Of a stretch of DNA of 64,000 bases, positions 16,888 through 27,237 are shown piece by piece. Location of the stretch: positions 1,612,001 to 1,676,000 of the forward strand of contig NZ_CP097843.1 in the NCBI RefSeq assembly GCF_023611505.1. Direction: 5' to 3'. The notes below the pieces were generated by a model, which was not told the DNA's origin, did no database searches, and saw nothing but the letters and a program-made list of their open reading frames with translations. Each line of letters starts with the position of its first letter. The stretch's first letter is position 1. The translations under genes were made by a program, and so were the position numbers. This stretch comes from Streptococcus oralis (GTDB lineage Bacteria > Bacillota > Bacilli > Lactobacillales > Streptococcaceae).

Positions 16888-16901
16888 AGTAAGCGTTTAC
16901 A
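16888..16901 (-). promoter_or_regulatory. cre (CcpA) site in the GH101 leader
   Basis: AGTAAGCGTTTACA on the plus strand, or TGTAAACGCTTACT on the minus strand, matches the cre consensus at 13 of 14 positions in either orientation. It lies 26 nt before the start codon and about 75 nt downstream of the predicted -10 box, so bound CcpA-HPr(Ser-P) would act as a roadblock. Confidence 0.75.
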
Positions 16902-16977
16902 TTTCTTTTTTTAAAAATACTCCTTTCTCTGAAAGTACCGTGCTTAACTGTCATAAATAAAAAATAATTATGCTTTT

Positions 16978-17006
16978 AATATAACAAATAATATCTAAGA
17001 AAGCAA
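16978..17006 (-). promoter_or_regulatory. Predicted GH101 promoter
   Basis: -35 TTGCTT (17001-17006) and -10 TATATT (16978-16983) are separated by 17 bp, giving a leader of about 110 nt that contains the cre site. Confidence 0.6.
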
Positions 17007-17074
17007 TAGGAAAAAGGAAAATTAGCAAAAATTTCTCAAGACACCCCAAATTTAAAAGCTCGCTTTAAAGATAT

Positions 17075-17113
17075 AAAAAGGACTTAGCATCCAAGAGGAA
17101 TACTAAATCCTTT
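17075..17113 (-). terminator. Terminator of aliA
   Basis: Minus-strand stem (17110-17103 with 17087-17080, one G-U pair) followed by a U-run (17079-17075), just after the aliA stop codon. Confidence 0.75.
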
Positions 17114-17129
17114 CTCATATCCTGTAAAA

Positions 17130-19112
17130 TTATTTCACATGGTTTGCGAGGTCTTCTTGAGCCTTCTTATTAGACTCTTCTTTTTCTTTCAACCAGTTTT
17201 CTTGAGCTTTTTGATACTCTTCTGTTGTTACCGCCTTATCTTGTACATCTAGGTATTTATACAAGAGGGCTTCGCTCATACCCTTGTTACCAGAGTATGC
17301 AAACGGAAGTGTAAATGGTACCATCTTAGACAACATTGGACGACCAGTTTGAGAAGTTGTTGGGATGATCAAGGCACTATCTGTCAACCAAGCTTGGGCA
17401 GCAGCATATTTTTCATAACGTTTTGAAACGTCAGTAGTTTCTTCCCCAGCTTCCACAACCATTTTTTCGTAGTCTTCCAAACCAACTTGCTTGGCAGCAG
17501 CGTTGTTTGTTCCTGAGTCAAATCCTAGGTAAGTCTTTGTATTTTCCCCTACAGATGGTTTGATAATATCAAGGTAGGTAGAAGGGTCTGCAAAGTCTGG
17601 AGACCAACCCACGTTATCTGAGATATCCCAGTCTTCTCCAGCCGCAGTTTCAGCAAAGTAAGTGATGTTCAAGACATCGTCTTTTTGAAGTTGTTGAATA
17701 TCGACAACCACATTATCAGATCCTAAGTTTTCTTCAACTGACTGTTTAAAAGATTGGACACGTTGAACTTTTGTTGTATTGGTTTGGTCTACAGGCATAT
17801 CCAAGTGGATTGGGAATTTCACACCTTCCGCTTGGAGAGCTGTCTTAGCTTTAGCAAACTCTGCTTTGGCCTTATCTGGGTTGTAGAGTCCATCTTGAGC
17901 ATCATCCAAGTTCACGTTGCTCCACTCATCACCATAAGTCACCAATTTGTCTTTAACCATTTCGCCAAAGTTCTTTCCATCTGCCTGTACAAATGTAGGA
18001 GGAACAAACAAGTTACGAAGCAGTTTAGTTGCCCCGCTTGCACCATTTACTTGAGAAGCATAGGCTGTTCTATCGAAACCAAAAGCAAGAGCTTGACGGA
18101 AGTCTTTGTTTAGAAGAGCTTTCTTGGTTGATGTTTTTTCTTCATCCGTTGTCTTAGAAGTGTACTTATAAGACTGACGATCAATATTCGTACCGACTAA
18201 ATAAGTAGTAGAGTCTTGTTGTGTATAAACAATATTGTCTTTAAATGCTTTTTCAGTCTCTGTGTAGCTAGCGCTTGTTGGGAAGAGACGAGCCATTGTA
18301 AAGCTGCCGTCTTTGAAAGCTTCAGTTGGTTTGTTGGTATCTTGTCCATCCCAGAATGATAATTTAACCTTATCGATATGGACATTGTCCTTATCCCAGT
18401 AGTTAGGATTTTTCGCAAATTCGACAGAAGATTTAGCAACAATTGATTTGAGTAAGAATGGACCATTGTAGAGAATACTGCTTGAATCAGTTCCCTTAGC
18501 GAAGTCATCCCCTTTGGAGTTCAAGAACTCTTCATTTACTGGGGCCAAAACTCCCATCGTTGTCTTAGAATTCCAGAAGCTTTCTGGCTTGTTCAATGTG
18601 TACTGAACTGTATAATCATCAAGGGCCTTGATTCCTACTTGAGAGAAGTCTGTAATTTCTCCTTTAACATAGGCGTCCAATCCTTTGATTGATTCTTGAA
18701 CTAAATAAAGACCATCAGATTTTTTATCAGCAGCATATTTAAGTCCTGTTACAAAGTCTTGAGCTTTAACTTCTGCATATTCCTCACCTTCAGATGTATA
18801 CCATTTTGCATCCTTTCGGAGTGTATACGTGTAAGTCAATCCATCCTTAGATACAGACCAATCCTCAGCCATAGATGGCACAAAGTTACCATAGCGGTCA
18901 TTTTCGAGCAAGCCATCGATAACGTTGCTCGTAATATTTGCTGTAGCTGCTTTATTAGTTGTCAAATAGTTTAAGTTATCAGGATCCGTTTCATAAATGT
19001 ATGAGAATGTCTTCTCACCTTTAGCACTTGAACCTGATCCAGAGCACGCAGCCAGAGTACCAGCTGCCAATAATGTCACACCCGCAAGGGCAAGTAATTT
19101 TGAACTTTTCAT
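17130..19112 (-). CDS. aliA: Oligopeptide ABC transporter substrate-binding lipoprotein AliA
   Basis: A 660-residue SBP_bac_5 family lipoprotein that captures oligopeptides for the Ami permease; no permease genes are nearby. It has a lipoprotein signal with lipobox LAAC and Cys at about residue 23. The body carries the paralogue signatures VIDGLLENDRYGN, AEDWSVSKDGLTYTY and NFRQA/KDFRQA. It matches remembered pneumococcal AliA almost throughout and marks the end of the capsule locus, as in pneumococcus. Two ATGs lie in tandem (19115 and 19112); the second fits the known MKSSKL start and has better spacing to AAGGAG. It is monocistronic, with its own consensus promoter and terminator. Two paralogues lie at the far end of the capsule locus. 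Confidence 0.96.
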   Translation of the reverse strand: MKSSKLLALAGVTLLAAGTLAACSGSGSSAKGEKTFSYIYETDPDNLNYLTTNKAATANITSNVIDGLLENDRYGNFVPSMAEDWSVSKDGLTYTYTLRKDAKWYTSEGEEYAEVKAQDFVTGLKYAADKKSDGLYLVQESIKGLDAYVKGEITDFSQVGIKALDDYTVQYTLNKPESFWNSKTTMGVLAPVNEEFLNSKGDDFAKGTDSSSILYNGPFLLKSIVAKSSVEFAKNPNYWDKDNVHIDKVKLSFWDGQDTNKPTEAFKDGSFTMARLFPTSASYTETEKAFKDNIVYTQQDSTTYLVGTNIDRQSYKYTSKTTDEEKTSTKKALLNKDFRQALAFGFDRTAYASQVNGASGATKLLRNLFVPPTFVQADGKNFGEMVKDKLVTYGDEWSNVNLDDAQDGLYNPDKAKAEFAKAKTALQAEGVKFPIHLDMPVDQTNTTKVQRVQSFKQSVEENLGSDNVVVDIQQLQKDDVLNITYFAETAAGEDWDISDNVGWSPDFADPSTYLDIIKPSVGENTKTYLGFDSGTNNAAAKQVGLEDYEKMVVEAGEETTDVSKRYEKYAAAQAWLTDSALIIPTTSQTGRPMLSKMVPFTLPFAYSGNKGMSEALLYKYLDVQDKAVTTEEYQKAQENWLKEKEESNKKAQEDLANHVK

Positions 19113-19139
19113 CATTTTCTCCTTTAAAATTTACATCCC

Positions 19140-19168
19140 ATTATAGACTCTTTTCAAAAAGTTGTCAA
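19140..19168 (-). promoter_or_regulatory. aliA promoter, consensus sigma-A type
   Basis: TTGACA (19163-19168), a 17-bp spacer and TATAAT (19140-19145) form a perfect consensus promoter 28 nt before the start codon. Confidence 0.9.
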
Positions 19169-19323
19169 CAGAATTTTCAGAATTTTTGAATGATTTTAGC
19201 ATTTTCTGAAAAATATTTCTTTGATAGATATCCATAGTATTAAATTCTAATTTGTATAACTTACGATTTCCAAAATACAAACAGTCAAACCAAAGGTAAA
19301 AATCAGATTTTTTTTCATTTTTT

Positions 19324-19332
19324 TGCTATGAT
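19324..19332 (+). promoter_or_regulatory. Extended -10 promoter of rmlD
   Basis: TGCTATGAT is an extended -10 element (TGn plus TATGAT) about 30 nt upstream of the rmlD start. No good -35 box is visible. Confidence 0.5.
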
Positions 19333-19361
19333 TAGATAGAAGAAAAGCTAAGGAGGAGACA

Positions 19362-20216
19362 ATGATATTAATTACAGGTGCAAATGGTCAACTCGGTACC
19401 GAACTACGTTATTTACTAGATGAACGAAATGTGGACTATGTTGCAGTGGATGTGGCCGAAATGGATATCACTAATTCTGAAATGGTTGAGAAGGTATTTG
19501 CTGAGGTTAAACCAACTCTGGTCTATCATTGTGCAGCCTACACTGCTGTGGATGCGGCTGAAGACGAGGGGAAAGAACTGGATTTTGCCATCAACGTAAC
19601 TGGAACTGAAAATGTAGCCAAGGCCTCTGAGAAATACGGAGCTACTCTGGTCTATATCTCGACAGACTATGTCTTTGATGGGAAAAAACCAGTAGGACAA
19701 GAATGGGAAGTCGATGACCTACCTGATCCGCAGACAGAGTACGGGCGTACCAAGCGAATGGGTGAGGAACTCGTTGAAAACCTTACGTCACAGCATTATA
19801 TCATCCGCACTGCTTGGGTCTTTGGAAATTATGGCAAGAACTTTGTCTTTACCATGCAAAATCTAGCCAAATCCCATAAAACACTCACAGTGGTCAACGA
19901 CCAACACGGTCGCCCAACCTGGACACGTACCTTGGCTGAGTTCATGAACTACTTGACTGAAAATCAAAAAGAATTTGGCTACTACCACTTATCAAATGAC
20001 TCAACTGAAGACACCACTTGGTATGACTTTGCTGTTGAAATTCTTAAGGACAGTGATGTTGAAGTAGTACCAGTAGACTCCAGCAAGTTCCCTGCTAAGG
20101 CTAAACGTCCCCTCAACTCAACCATGAGTTTAGCCAAAGCGAAGGCGACAGGTTTCGTCATTCCAACATGGCAAGATGCCCTCAAAGAATTTTATAAACA
20201 AGAAGTAAGAAAATAA
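19362..20216 (+). CDS. rmlD: dTDP-4-dehydrorhamnose reductase RmlD
   Basis: Last step of dTDP-L-rhamnose synthesis, reducing dTDP-4-keto-L-rhamnose with NAD(P)H in the cytoplasm. The 284-residue protein is an extended-type short-chain dehydrogenase with the nucleotide-binding GANGQLG at the N-terminus, the STDYVFDG segment and the YGRTK (YxxxK) catalytic motif. The start ATG follows AGGAGG. It lies on the plus strand, convergent with rmlB, whereas pneumococcal capsule loci normally have rmlACBD in one direction. It has its own promoter and shares a bidirectional terminator with rmlB, so it is uncoupled from the capsule operon. Confidence 0.96.
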   Translation: MILITGANGQLGTELRYLLDERNVDYVAVDVAEMDITNSEMVEKVFAEVKPTLVYHCAAYTAVDAAEDEGKELDFAINVTGTENVAKASEKYGATLVYISTDYVFDGKKPVGQEWEVDDLPDPQTEYGRTKRMGEELVENLTSQHYIIRTAWVFGNYGKNFVFTMQNLAKSHKTLTVVNDQHGRPTWTRTLAEFMNYLTENQKEFGYYHLSNDSTEDTTWYDFAVEILKDSDVEVVPVDSSKFPAKAKRPLNSTMSLAKAKATGFVIPTWQDALKEFYKQEVRK

Positions 20217-20233
20217 AAGATTACGACATACAT

Positions 20234-20267
20234 AAAAAGCAAGAGACCATGAGGTCTCTTGCTTTTT
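20234..20267. terminator. Bidirectional terminator between rmlD and rmlB
   Basis: A perfect 15-bp stem (20234-20248 with 20253-20267) with a 4-nt loop has A/T runs on both sides and serves the two convergent genes. Confidence 0.9.
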
Positions 20268-20276
20268 AGTATCTGA

Positions 20277-21332
<1,056 letters not shown>

Positions 21333-21341
21333 TTAACTTTT

Positions 21342-21935
21342 TTACAAATCTTCTTTTCTTAGTGGTTTTACATCCTTAAGTAATGGATGATGTTTATCAG
21401 CTTCTGAGACTTCTGCTGCTTCTAGGTTTTCCCACTCGATTCCCAAGGCTGGGTCTGCATAGTTGACAAAGGCATATTTAGGCTTGAGTTCAAGTGCCCA
21501 GTAGTCATTGACAAGATAGCTATAAGCAACTGTATCCGAGAGGACTTGGAAACCATTGGCTACGCCACGAGGGACAAAGATTCCCTTACTTGCATCAATC
21601 TCGGTCTGATAAACATTTCCAAAAGTCTCACCCTCACGCAAGTCCACCCAAGATCCTAGAACCTTCCCATTATCTGCAACAGAGATGTACTTGTCCCAAG
21701 GCTCAGCATGGAGGCCTCGAAGAACATTTTTGCGAGAAAAGCTGACGTTATTTTGCAGTTTCCCTTCAGCAAAGAAGCTTTCAGGAAAGCCAAGTGGCAC
21801 CATCTTTTCCTTCTGGAAATTTTCCTTAAACCAGCCACGATTGTCACCATGAACTGGAATATCAAACTCTAACATACCTGGAATGGCATCAATCTTGCGC
21901 ACTGCAAGTGTCTTGCCGAAAAAATTATCAGTCAT
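21342..21935 (-). CDS. rmlC: dTDP-4-dehydrorhamnose 3,5-epimerase RmlC
   Basis: Cupin-fold epimerase of the dTDP-L-rhamnose pathway, 197 residues. FDIPVHGDNRGWFKE and the catalytic-His region VLRGLHAEPWDKYI are visible. Its start codon abuts the rmlA stop codon, which suggests translational coupling. Confidence 0.96.
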   Translation of the reverse strand: MTDNFFGKTLAVRKIDAIPGMLEFDIPVHGDNRGWFKENFQKEKMVPLGFPESFFAEGKLQNNVSFSRKNVLRGLHAEPWDKYISVADNGKVLGSWVDLREGETFGNVYQTEIDASKGIFVPRGVANGFQVLSDTVAYSYLVNDYWALELKPKYAFVNYADPALGIEWENLEAAEVSEADKHHPLLKDVKPLRKEDL

Positions 21936-22805
21936 CTAGATTTCTCCAATCAAACGGAGCAAGTATTGCCCGTATTCATTCTTCTTGAGAGGTTGCGCCA
22001 ATTCCAGTACATCTTCACGACTGATATAACCCATACGATAGGCAATTTCTTCCAGATTGGCAACCTGAACATTTTGCATTCGTTGAACCGTTTCGATATA
22101 TTGGGAAGCCTCTAACAAGCTCTCATGCGTCCCTGTATCCAACCAGGCAAAACCACGCCCCATCACCTCAACAGACAAATCCCCACGCTTCAAATAAGCA
22201 TTATTGACATCTGTGATTTCCAACTCACCACGTGCGCTTGGTTTGATCTGTTTGGCAATATCCACAACATCATTATCATAGAAATAAAGACCTGTCACTG
22301 CATAGTTAGAGCGAGGATGCTCCGGTTTTTCTTCTATGGAAATGGCATTCATGTTTTCATCAAACTCGACCACACCAAAACGCTCTGGGTCCTTCACTTG
22401 ATAACCAAAAACAGTCGCACCCTTCTCTTTCTGGGCTGCCTTTTGAAGCATTCTGCTCAAACCAGGTCCATGATAGATATTATCTCCCAAGATCAAAGCA
22501 ACACTATCGTCACCGATAAATTCTTCACCGATAAGAAAAGCCTGAGCAAGTCCATCTGGACTTGGCTGTTCCGCATAAGAAAGTTTAATCCCAAATTCGG
22601 AACCATCCAAGAGCAAGTCCTTAAAGCGGGGCAAATCCTGTGGTGTTGAGATGATCAAAATGTCCTTAATCCCAGCCAACATCAAGGTTGACAAAGGATA
22701 GTAAATCATGGGTTTATCATAAACTGGCATCAGCTGTTTTGACGCAGCTCGAGTAAGTGGGTACAATCGGGTACCTGAACCACCCGCAAGAATAATACCT
22801 TTCAT
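21936..22805 (-). CDS. rmlA: Glucose-1-phosphate thymidylyltransferase RmlA
   Basis: Makes dTDP-glucose from Glc-1-P and dTTP, the entry step to dTDP-L-rhamnose. It is 289 residues long with the nucleotidyltransferase signature [16 protein letters not shown] at the N-terminus and [12 protein letters not shown] further on. The RBS GAGAGG precedes the ATG. Order rmlA-rmlC-rmlB is standard for the group; only rmlD is displaced. Confidence 0.97.
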   Translation of the reverse strand: MKGIILAGGSGTRLYPLTRAASKQLMPVYDKPMIYYPLSTLMLAGIKDILIISTPQDLPRFKDLLLDGSEFGIKLSYAEQPSPDGLAQAFLIGEEFIGDDSVALILGDNIYHGPGLSRMLQKAAQKEKGATVFGYQVKDPERFGVVEFDENMNAISIEEKPEHPRSNYAVTGLYFYDNDVVDIAKQIKPSARGELEITDVNNAYLKRGDLSVEVMGRGFAWLDTGTHESLLEASQYIETVQRMQNVQVANLEEIAYRMGYISREDVLELAQPLKKNEYGQYLLRLIGEI

Positions 22806-22832
22806 AATAGAATAACCTCTCTTCGTTATTTT

Positions 22833-23933
22833 TCAATTACTAAACTCTTCCTCTACCACATTCAGAGCACGCTCGATTACCACATGCATATCATAGTATT
22901 TATAATCTGCTAAACGTCCACAGAAAATCACCTTATCATTCTGTGCTGCTTCTTCTTGATATTTAGCAAAGATAGCATTATTTCTCTCATCATTGATTGG
23001 ATAATAAGGCTCATCACCTCGCTTCCAGTCAGCAGGATATTCACGCGTAATAACTGTCTTTGGTTGCGTTCCGTATTCGAAGTGCTTATGTTCAATGATG
23101 CGAGTATAAGGAATTTCACGCTCTGTATAGTTAACAACTGCATTTCCTTGATAGTTTTCCTCATCTAGAACTTCATGCTCAAAACGAAGACTACGGTATT
23201 CTAACTCACCATGCTTATAATCGAAGTATTGGTCAATCATTCCTGTAAAGACAACTTTTTCAGCTGAAGCCTCTAATTCTTGACGATTGGCAAAAAAGTC
23301 AACGCCAAGTTCTACTTCTACATCCTTCAGCATATTTTCGATGATAACGTTGTAACCCCCAATTGGAATCCCTTGATAACGGTCATTAAAATAATTATTA
23401 TCAAAGGTTAAACGAACTGGTAGACGTTTAATAATAAATGGTGGGAGGTCTGTCGCAGAACGTCCCCATTGTTTTTCAGTATATCCCTTAATCAACTTTT
23501 CATAGATATCCGGACCAATCAACTTAATAGCTTGTTCTTCCAAGTTTTTAGGCTCAACATCTTTCATATGAGCCGTTTGTTCAGCTATCTTATCTTTCAC
23601 TTCTTGAGGAGTCTTGGTTCCCCACATAGCATAGAAAGTATTCATGTTAAAAGGAAGATTGTAAAGACTGCCCTTGTAATTGGCTATAGGCGAGTTGATA
23701 TAGTTGTTAAATTCAGCAAATTGACTTACATAATCCCAGACTTTTTTGTTTGAAGTATGGAAAATATGGGCACCGTACTTGTGAACGTTGATACCTTCAA
23801 CGTCCTCACAGTAGATATTACCACCAATATGATTACGCTTATCAATCACTTTTACTTTTTTCCCACGCTTGGTCGCTTCATAAGCAAAAATTGCTCCCGA
23901 CAAACCAGCACCAACGATTAGATAGTCGTACAT
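22833..23933 (-). CDS. glf: UDP-galactopyranose mutase Glf
   Basis: Interconverts UDP-Galp and UDP-Galf, supplying galactofuranose to the polysaccharide. The 366-residue FAD protein has the N-terminal dinucleotide-binding motif YLIVGAGLSGA, HIGGNIY and KYGAHIFHT. The start was set at 23933 (AAAGGAG 7 nt upstream), not the in-frame ATG 27 nt earlier, which would add nine residues to a conserved N-terminus. Its presence implies that one glycosyltransferase in the operon is a galactofuranosyltransferase. Confidence 0.95.
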   Translation of the reverse strand: MYDYLIVGAGLSGAIFAYEATKRGKKVKVIDKRNHIGGNIYCEDVEGINVHKYGAHIFHTSNKKVWDYVSQFAEFNNYINSPIANYKGSLYNLPFNMNTFYAMWGTKTPQEVKDKIAEQTAHMKDVEPKNLEEQAIKLIGPDIYEKLIKGYTEKQWGRSATDLPPFIIKRLPVRLTFDNNYFNDRYQGIPIGGYNVIIENMLKDVEVELGVDFFANRQELEASAEKVVFTGMIDQYFDYKHGELEYRSLRFEHEVLDEENYQGNAVVNYTEREIPYTRIIEHKHFEYGTQPKTVITREYPADWKRGDEPYYPINDERNNAIFAKYQEEAAQNDKVIFCGRLADYKYYDMHVVIERALNVVEEEFSN

Positions 23934-23946
23934 TTTGTTCTCCTTT

Positions 23947-24945
23947 TTATAATTTAACAATTCGACTGAAATAAGGGATTTTCATTAACATTCCAACAAT
24001 AATAAAACTAACACATAAGGTAAATATAGCAAAAAGTAAATATGCTCCTACAAAACTAAAACCAAATAGTTTTCCCCACAACTTCATAATGTAAGTGTGT
24101 ATTATAAAAACTCCCATGGTTTGATTAGAAAGAAAAACAATCCATTTGTTGTTATCTTGATTCAATGCAAGTGAGAATATAGTTAGAAAAATTCCTAAAC
24201 TTACAACTTTTACAAATAGAAGATCATAAAAATATTCAGCAAAAGAATTATGGTAAGTGGTTCTTGCTAAGAAAAATAATATTAAAGGCGAAACCAGGAA
24301 CAAAAGTACTACGATTATTTTCATCCATCTCTTAAACCTATTTTTGATAATATCTTTGTCAAATTGAGCTATAAAGCCACCTAAAAGATAATAGAAAAAC
24401 CAAGTCCATAACCTAAAGGTTTGTATAACATATGTTTGTATTGGCATTTGAAGTACAATATTTGTTAACTCAAAAATCAAACCAACAACTAGCAATACAG
24501 ATAGGATGTATAAATAACTTCTTTTTGAATTAAGGAATTTTTTCAAAACAGGCAAACATATATAAATAATTATGAGTGCACCAAAAAACCAAAACTGGAA
24601 GAAATACCCCTTTTGTATCAAAGAACCTACAATTTTTTTAATTGGATTAACTGTAAAATCTCGTTTAAAAAGCCAAATGATTACGGACCATGACGATACT
24701 GTTATTAGAATCCATTTTACTTTCTGCAGTATATAGGAATAGGTAATCTCTCTCTTTCCTAACAATAAATAACCATTAACCATAAAAAATAAAGGGATAG
24801 AATAGGTTCCTAAGTAGTATAAATATGTCGAAAAATTCCATGAACCTGTCTCTTTAAATCCACCCATCGCTGTATGGAGTAGAACAACCCCAACACATGC
24901 AAGTACTTTTAGTAAATCTAAGTTAATATTTCGATATTTGCGCAT
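23947..24945 (-). CDS. Acyltransferase family 3 membrane protein, probable capsule O-acetyltransferase
   Basis: An integral membrane protein of 332 residues with about ten hydrophobic segments. The N-terminal RNINLDLLKVLACVGVVLLH carries the Asp and His typical of the acyltransferase_3 (OafA/WcjE-like) fold, followed by PLFFMVNGYLL. These enzymes transfer acetyl groups to polysaccharide hydroxyls during or after export. It starts immediately after wzx and ends 14 nt before glf. The acceptor sugar cannot be told from sequence. Confidence 0.85.
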   Translation of the reverse strand: MRKYRNINLDLLKVLACVGVVLLHTAMGGFKETGSWNFSTYLYYLGTYSIPLFFMVNGYLLLGKREITYSYILQKVKWILITVSSWSVIIWLFKRDFTVNPIKKIVGSLIQKGYFFQFWFFGALIIIYICLPVLKKFLNSKRSYLYILSVLLVVGLIFELTNIVLQMPIQTYVIQTFRLWTWFFYYLLGGFIAQFDKDIIKNRFKRWMKIIVVLLFLVSPLILFFLARTTYHNSFAEYFYDLLFVKVVSLGIFLTIFSLALNQDNNKWIVFLSNQTMGVFIIHTYIMKLWGKLFGFSFVGAYLLFAIFTLCVSFIIVGMLMKIPYFSRIVKL

Positions 24946-24946
24946 T

Positions 24947-26362
24947 CTAATTTTTCCTAATTATTTGTTTTAATTCTTTCATATCTACCACTTTTAGAGA
25001 TAGAATCGCAAAAAGGTAAATGATTCCACCAATGACAGCAAATGCTAAAACATTTATGGTTGGCGAAAAATGTATGACTGTTTTTGAAGCTAGCAAGAGG
25101 CCATACATAATAGCTGATGCTAGAATAATCTTCATCATCGATCCGATAATCGGAACATCTTTTATATATTTGCGAGTAAAGAACAGTTGAATTGCCCAAA
25201 CAAAGGCTTCAGTCAAGACCGAGACAATTGCAGCCCCCATATAACCAAGTTTGGGAAGAAACAACAAATTTAATCCCACACTGGTAATTGCGGGAACCGT
25301 TGTTGAAATCATAAATTCTTTATTTTTATTATGTGGAATTAAAATCTGGATTCCCATAATATTGGTCCAGCCGATAAAGAACATCCTAAAGATCATGATT
25401 GCTATCGCGAAACGTGCATCTTGAAAATCTTGACCAAGGAAAAATTGAACAAAATCGTCATTAACAATCAACATACCTGCCATAATCGGAAAAATAATCA
25501 AATTATAAACTAGGAATGAAATCTCATGCATCTTATTGACTTCTTCATGATTGTTTGTTGCTAATAAATTAGCAACTCGAGGCAACATGACGCTCCCCAA
25601 TGATGTTACCAAGGTTAATAAAATATTCACCAATTTAAGTGCCTGATCATAGATTCCTACATCTTTTGTAGAGGCTAAAACTCCAAGCATCGTACGATCT
25701 AAAGTAACGTATAAAGAGATTGCTATCTGAGGAAGAAATAATAAAATAATTGGTTTCAAATGGTACCTAGCGTATTCTAAATCAACATGGGGCTTACCAA
25801 TAAACTCTCGGGCCGGCAACCACATACTTAATTGTCCCAATAGCTCAAATATTGTTAATAAGAACACATAAAGGTAAAGATCGTTAGTAGATTTGACAAA
25901 CAGGAAAATCGAGATTACCCCAACGAGTTTTACCGTAATATTTCGAACAGTAATTTTACGAAAATCCTCTAACCCTTGAAAAAGCCAGGAAATATCTAAA
26001 CCTTTAGAAACTAAACTCAATCCCAAAATATAGGCTACTGGGTTTTGCATTGAAGGAAGGTTAACGCAAAAAATACAATATAAGGAGATTGAAAGGATTG
26101 TAGCACCTAATTGTAAAGAGTAGATACCCCAAAAGTTTTTATTAATCTCATTACGATGTCCAGAAATCACCTTAGTCCCATAGTTGGCGACACCTAAAGT
26201 AGCGAGCAATATAAAGTAAGTTACTATAGAACTATAATATCCATAATCACCTAACTCTTGAGAACTAAAGATTCTAGTAATATAGGGTGTAGTTATTATT
26301 GGGAGAACAACTACTAGTATCTGATATGACAAATTATAAACATAATTCTTTAAAATCTTCAT
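24947..26362 (-). CDS. wzx: Capsule repeat-unit flippase Wzx
   Basis: A 471-residue polytopic membrane protein (about 12-14 segments) of the MATE/MOP polysaccharide-transporter type that moves undecaprenyl-PP-linked repeat units across the membrane. Diagnostic stretches are YQILVVVLPIITTPYITRIF at the N-terminus and ASTKDVGIYDQALKLVN in the middle. Only a weak Shine-Dalgarno sequence precedes the ATG, and a 119-nt gap separates it from the DUF4422 gene, the largest gap inside the capsule operon. Confidence 0.93.
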   Translation of the reverse strand: MKILKNYVYNLSYQILVVVLPIITTPYITRIFSSQELGDYGYYSSIVTYFILLATLGVANYGTKVISGHRNEINKNFWGIYSLQLGATILSISLYCIFCVNLPSMQNPVAYILGLSLVSKGLDISWLFQGLEDFRKITVRNITVKLVGVISIFLFVKSTNDLYLYVFLLTIFELLGQLSMWLPAREFIGKPHVDLEYARYHLKPIILLFLPQIAISLYVTLDRTMLGVLASTKDVGIYDQALKLVNILLTLVTSLGSVMLPRVANLLATNNHEEVNKMHEISFLVYNLIIFPIMAGMLIVNDDFVQFFLGQDFQDARFAIAIMIFRMFFIGWTNIMGIQILIPHNKNKEFMISTTVPAITSVGLNLLFLPKLGYMGAAIVSVLTEAFVWAIQLFFTRKYIKDVPIIGSMMKIILASAIMYGLLLASKTVIHFSPTINVLAFAVIGGIIYLFAILSLKVVDMKELKQIIRKN

Positions 26363-26481
26363 CTTTAATTAACTTAGTCTTTCTAGGAGTATTTATAAAG
26401 ACAGTGCAATAAAACTTAATTAGAAAAGAGGAAATAGCACCTTGAAAGATTTATTAACAATCTACTTTTATAAATAAACTA
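26363..26481. other. AT-rich gap inside the capsule operon
   Basis: 119 nt between the DUF4422 gene and wzx. No terminator, clear promoter or reading frame with an RBS was found. Confidence 0.5.
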
Positions 26482-27237
26482 CTACTTATTAAATAATTTC
26501 TTCTGAATTCTTTGTACGAATCCTGGTTCTTCTGTTGAAAAAACTGGAAACTCTTTTACAGTTAGTTGTTTCTTATGTACCCATACGTTAATTAAACGTT
26601 CGGCAACAAAACCAATCATACGAGTATTGTAACTATCATATCTTGAATAATCAATCTTCTTATCTAGTTCAAAAAGAATCGGAAATAACCAACTGCAATA
26701 TTCATCCATCATTTCTCTAGACATTATAAACATATTATAACAGTATCCTGTTTTTTCTTTAGAAAACCAATTAAAAGCATCAAGGTAATCTTTATTGTTT
26801 TCTGAAATAATCTGTCTACACATTTCCCAAACTTTATGATCGTGATTCTTGTTAAAAAACTCTTCAGCAGTATACCCGTTATACTCGTTCATACCCTTTG
26901 ATGGTAATATCACATCATAATCATTTAATTGTTTTAGAATATCATTCTTTGTTAAAATAGAATTCTGTTTAAAAAAACGCTTGTTTTTCCCAAAATAACG
27001 TCTATAATGGCATAAACCAACAATATCATCTTTAGAATTTTTCCAAATCCAATACAATCCTGTTAATTCACAAAATGTAAAGTTTCTATCAGAAATATTA
27101 TTATCTCCCTGATTATCTCTTAAATAATTCTTTTCTCCAATATTCTTATTCGCGCCCACCAATATAGGGATATATAGGTCCTGGTCTTGAACTTGATTAT
27201 AAGATTTATGTGTTGCGACGTATAGCTTCACTTCCAT
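26482..27237 (-). CDS. DUF4422-family capsular glycosyltransferase
   Basis: A 251-residue protein with the DUF4422 hallmarks: VKLYVATHKSY at the N-terminus, ELTGLYWIWKN, and IVGLCHYRRYF. The family occurs in streptococcal capsule and receptor-polysaccharide loci and is treated as glycosyltransferase-like. With glf in the operon, galactofuranosyl transfer is one possibility, but that is inference. Its start codon touches the stop of the upstream GT2 gene. Confidence 0.8.
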   Translation of the reverse strand: MEVKLYVATHKSYNQVQDQDLYIPILVGANKNIGEKNYLRDNQGDNNISDRNFTFCELTGLYWIWKNSKDDIVGLCHYRRYFGKNKRFFKQNSILTKNDILKQLNDYDVILPSKGMNEYNGYTAEEFFNKNHDHKVWEMCRQIISENNKDYLDAFNWFSKEKTGYCYNMFIMSREMMDEYCSWLFPILFELDKKIDYSRYDSYNTRMIGFVAERLINVWVHKKQLTVKEFPVFSTEEPGFVQRIQKKLFNK

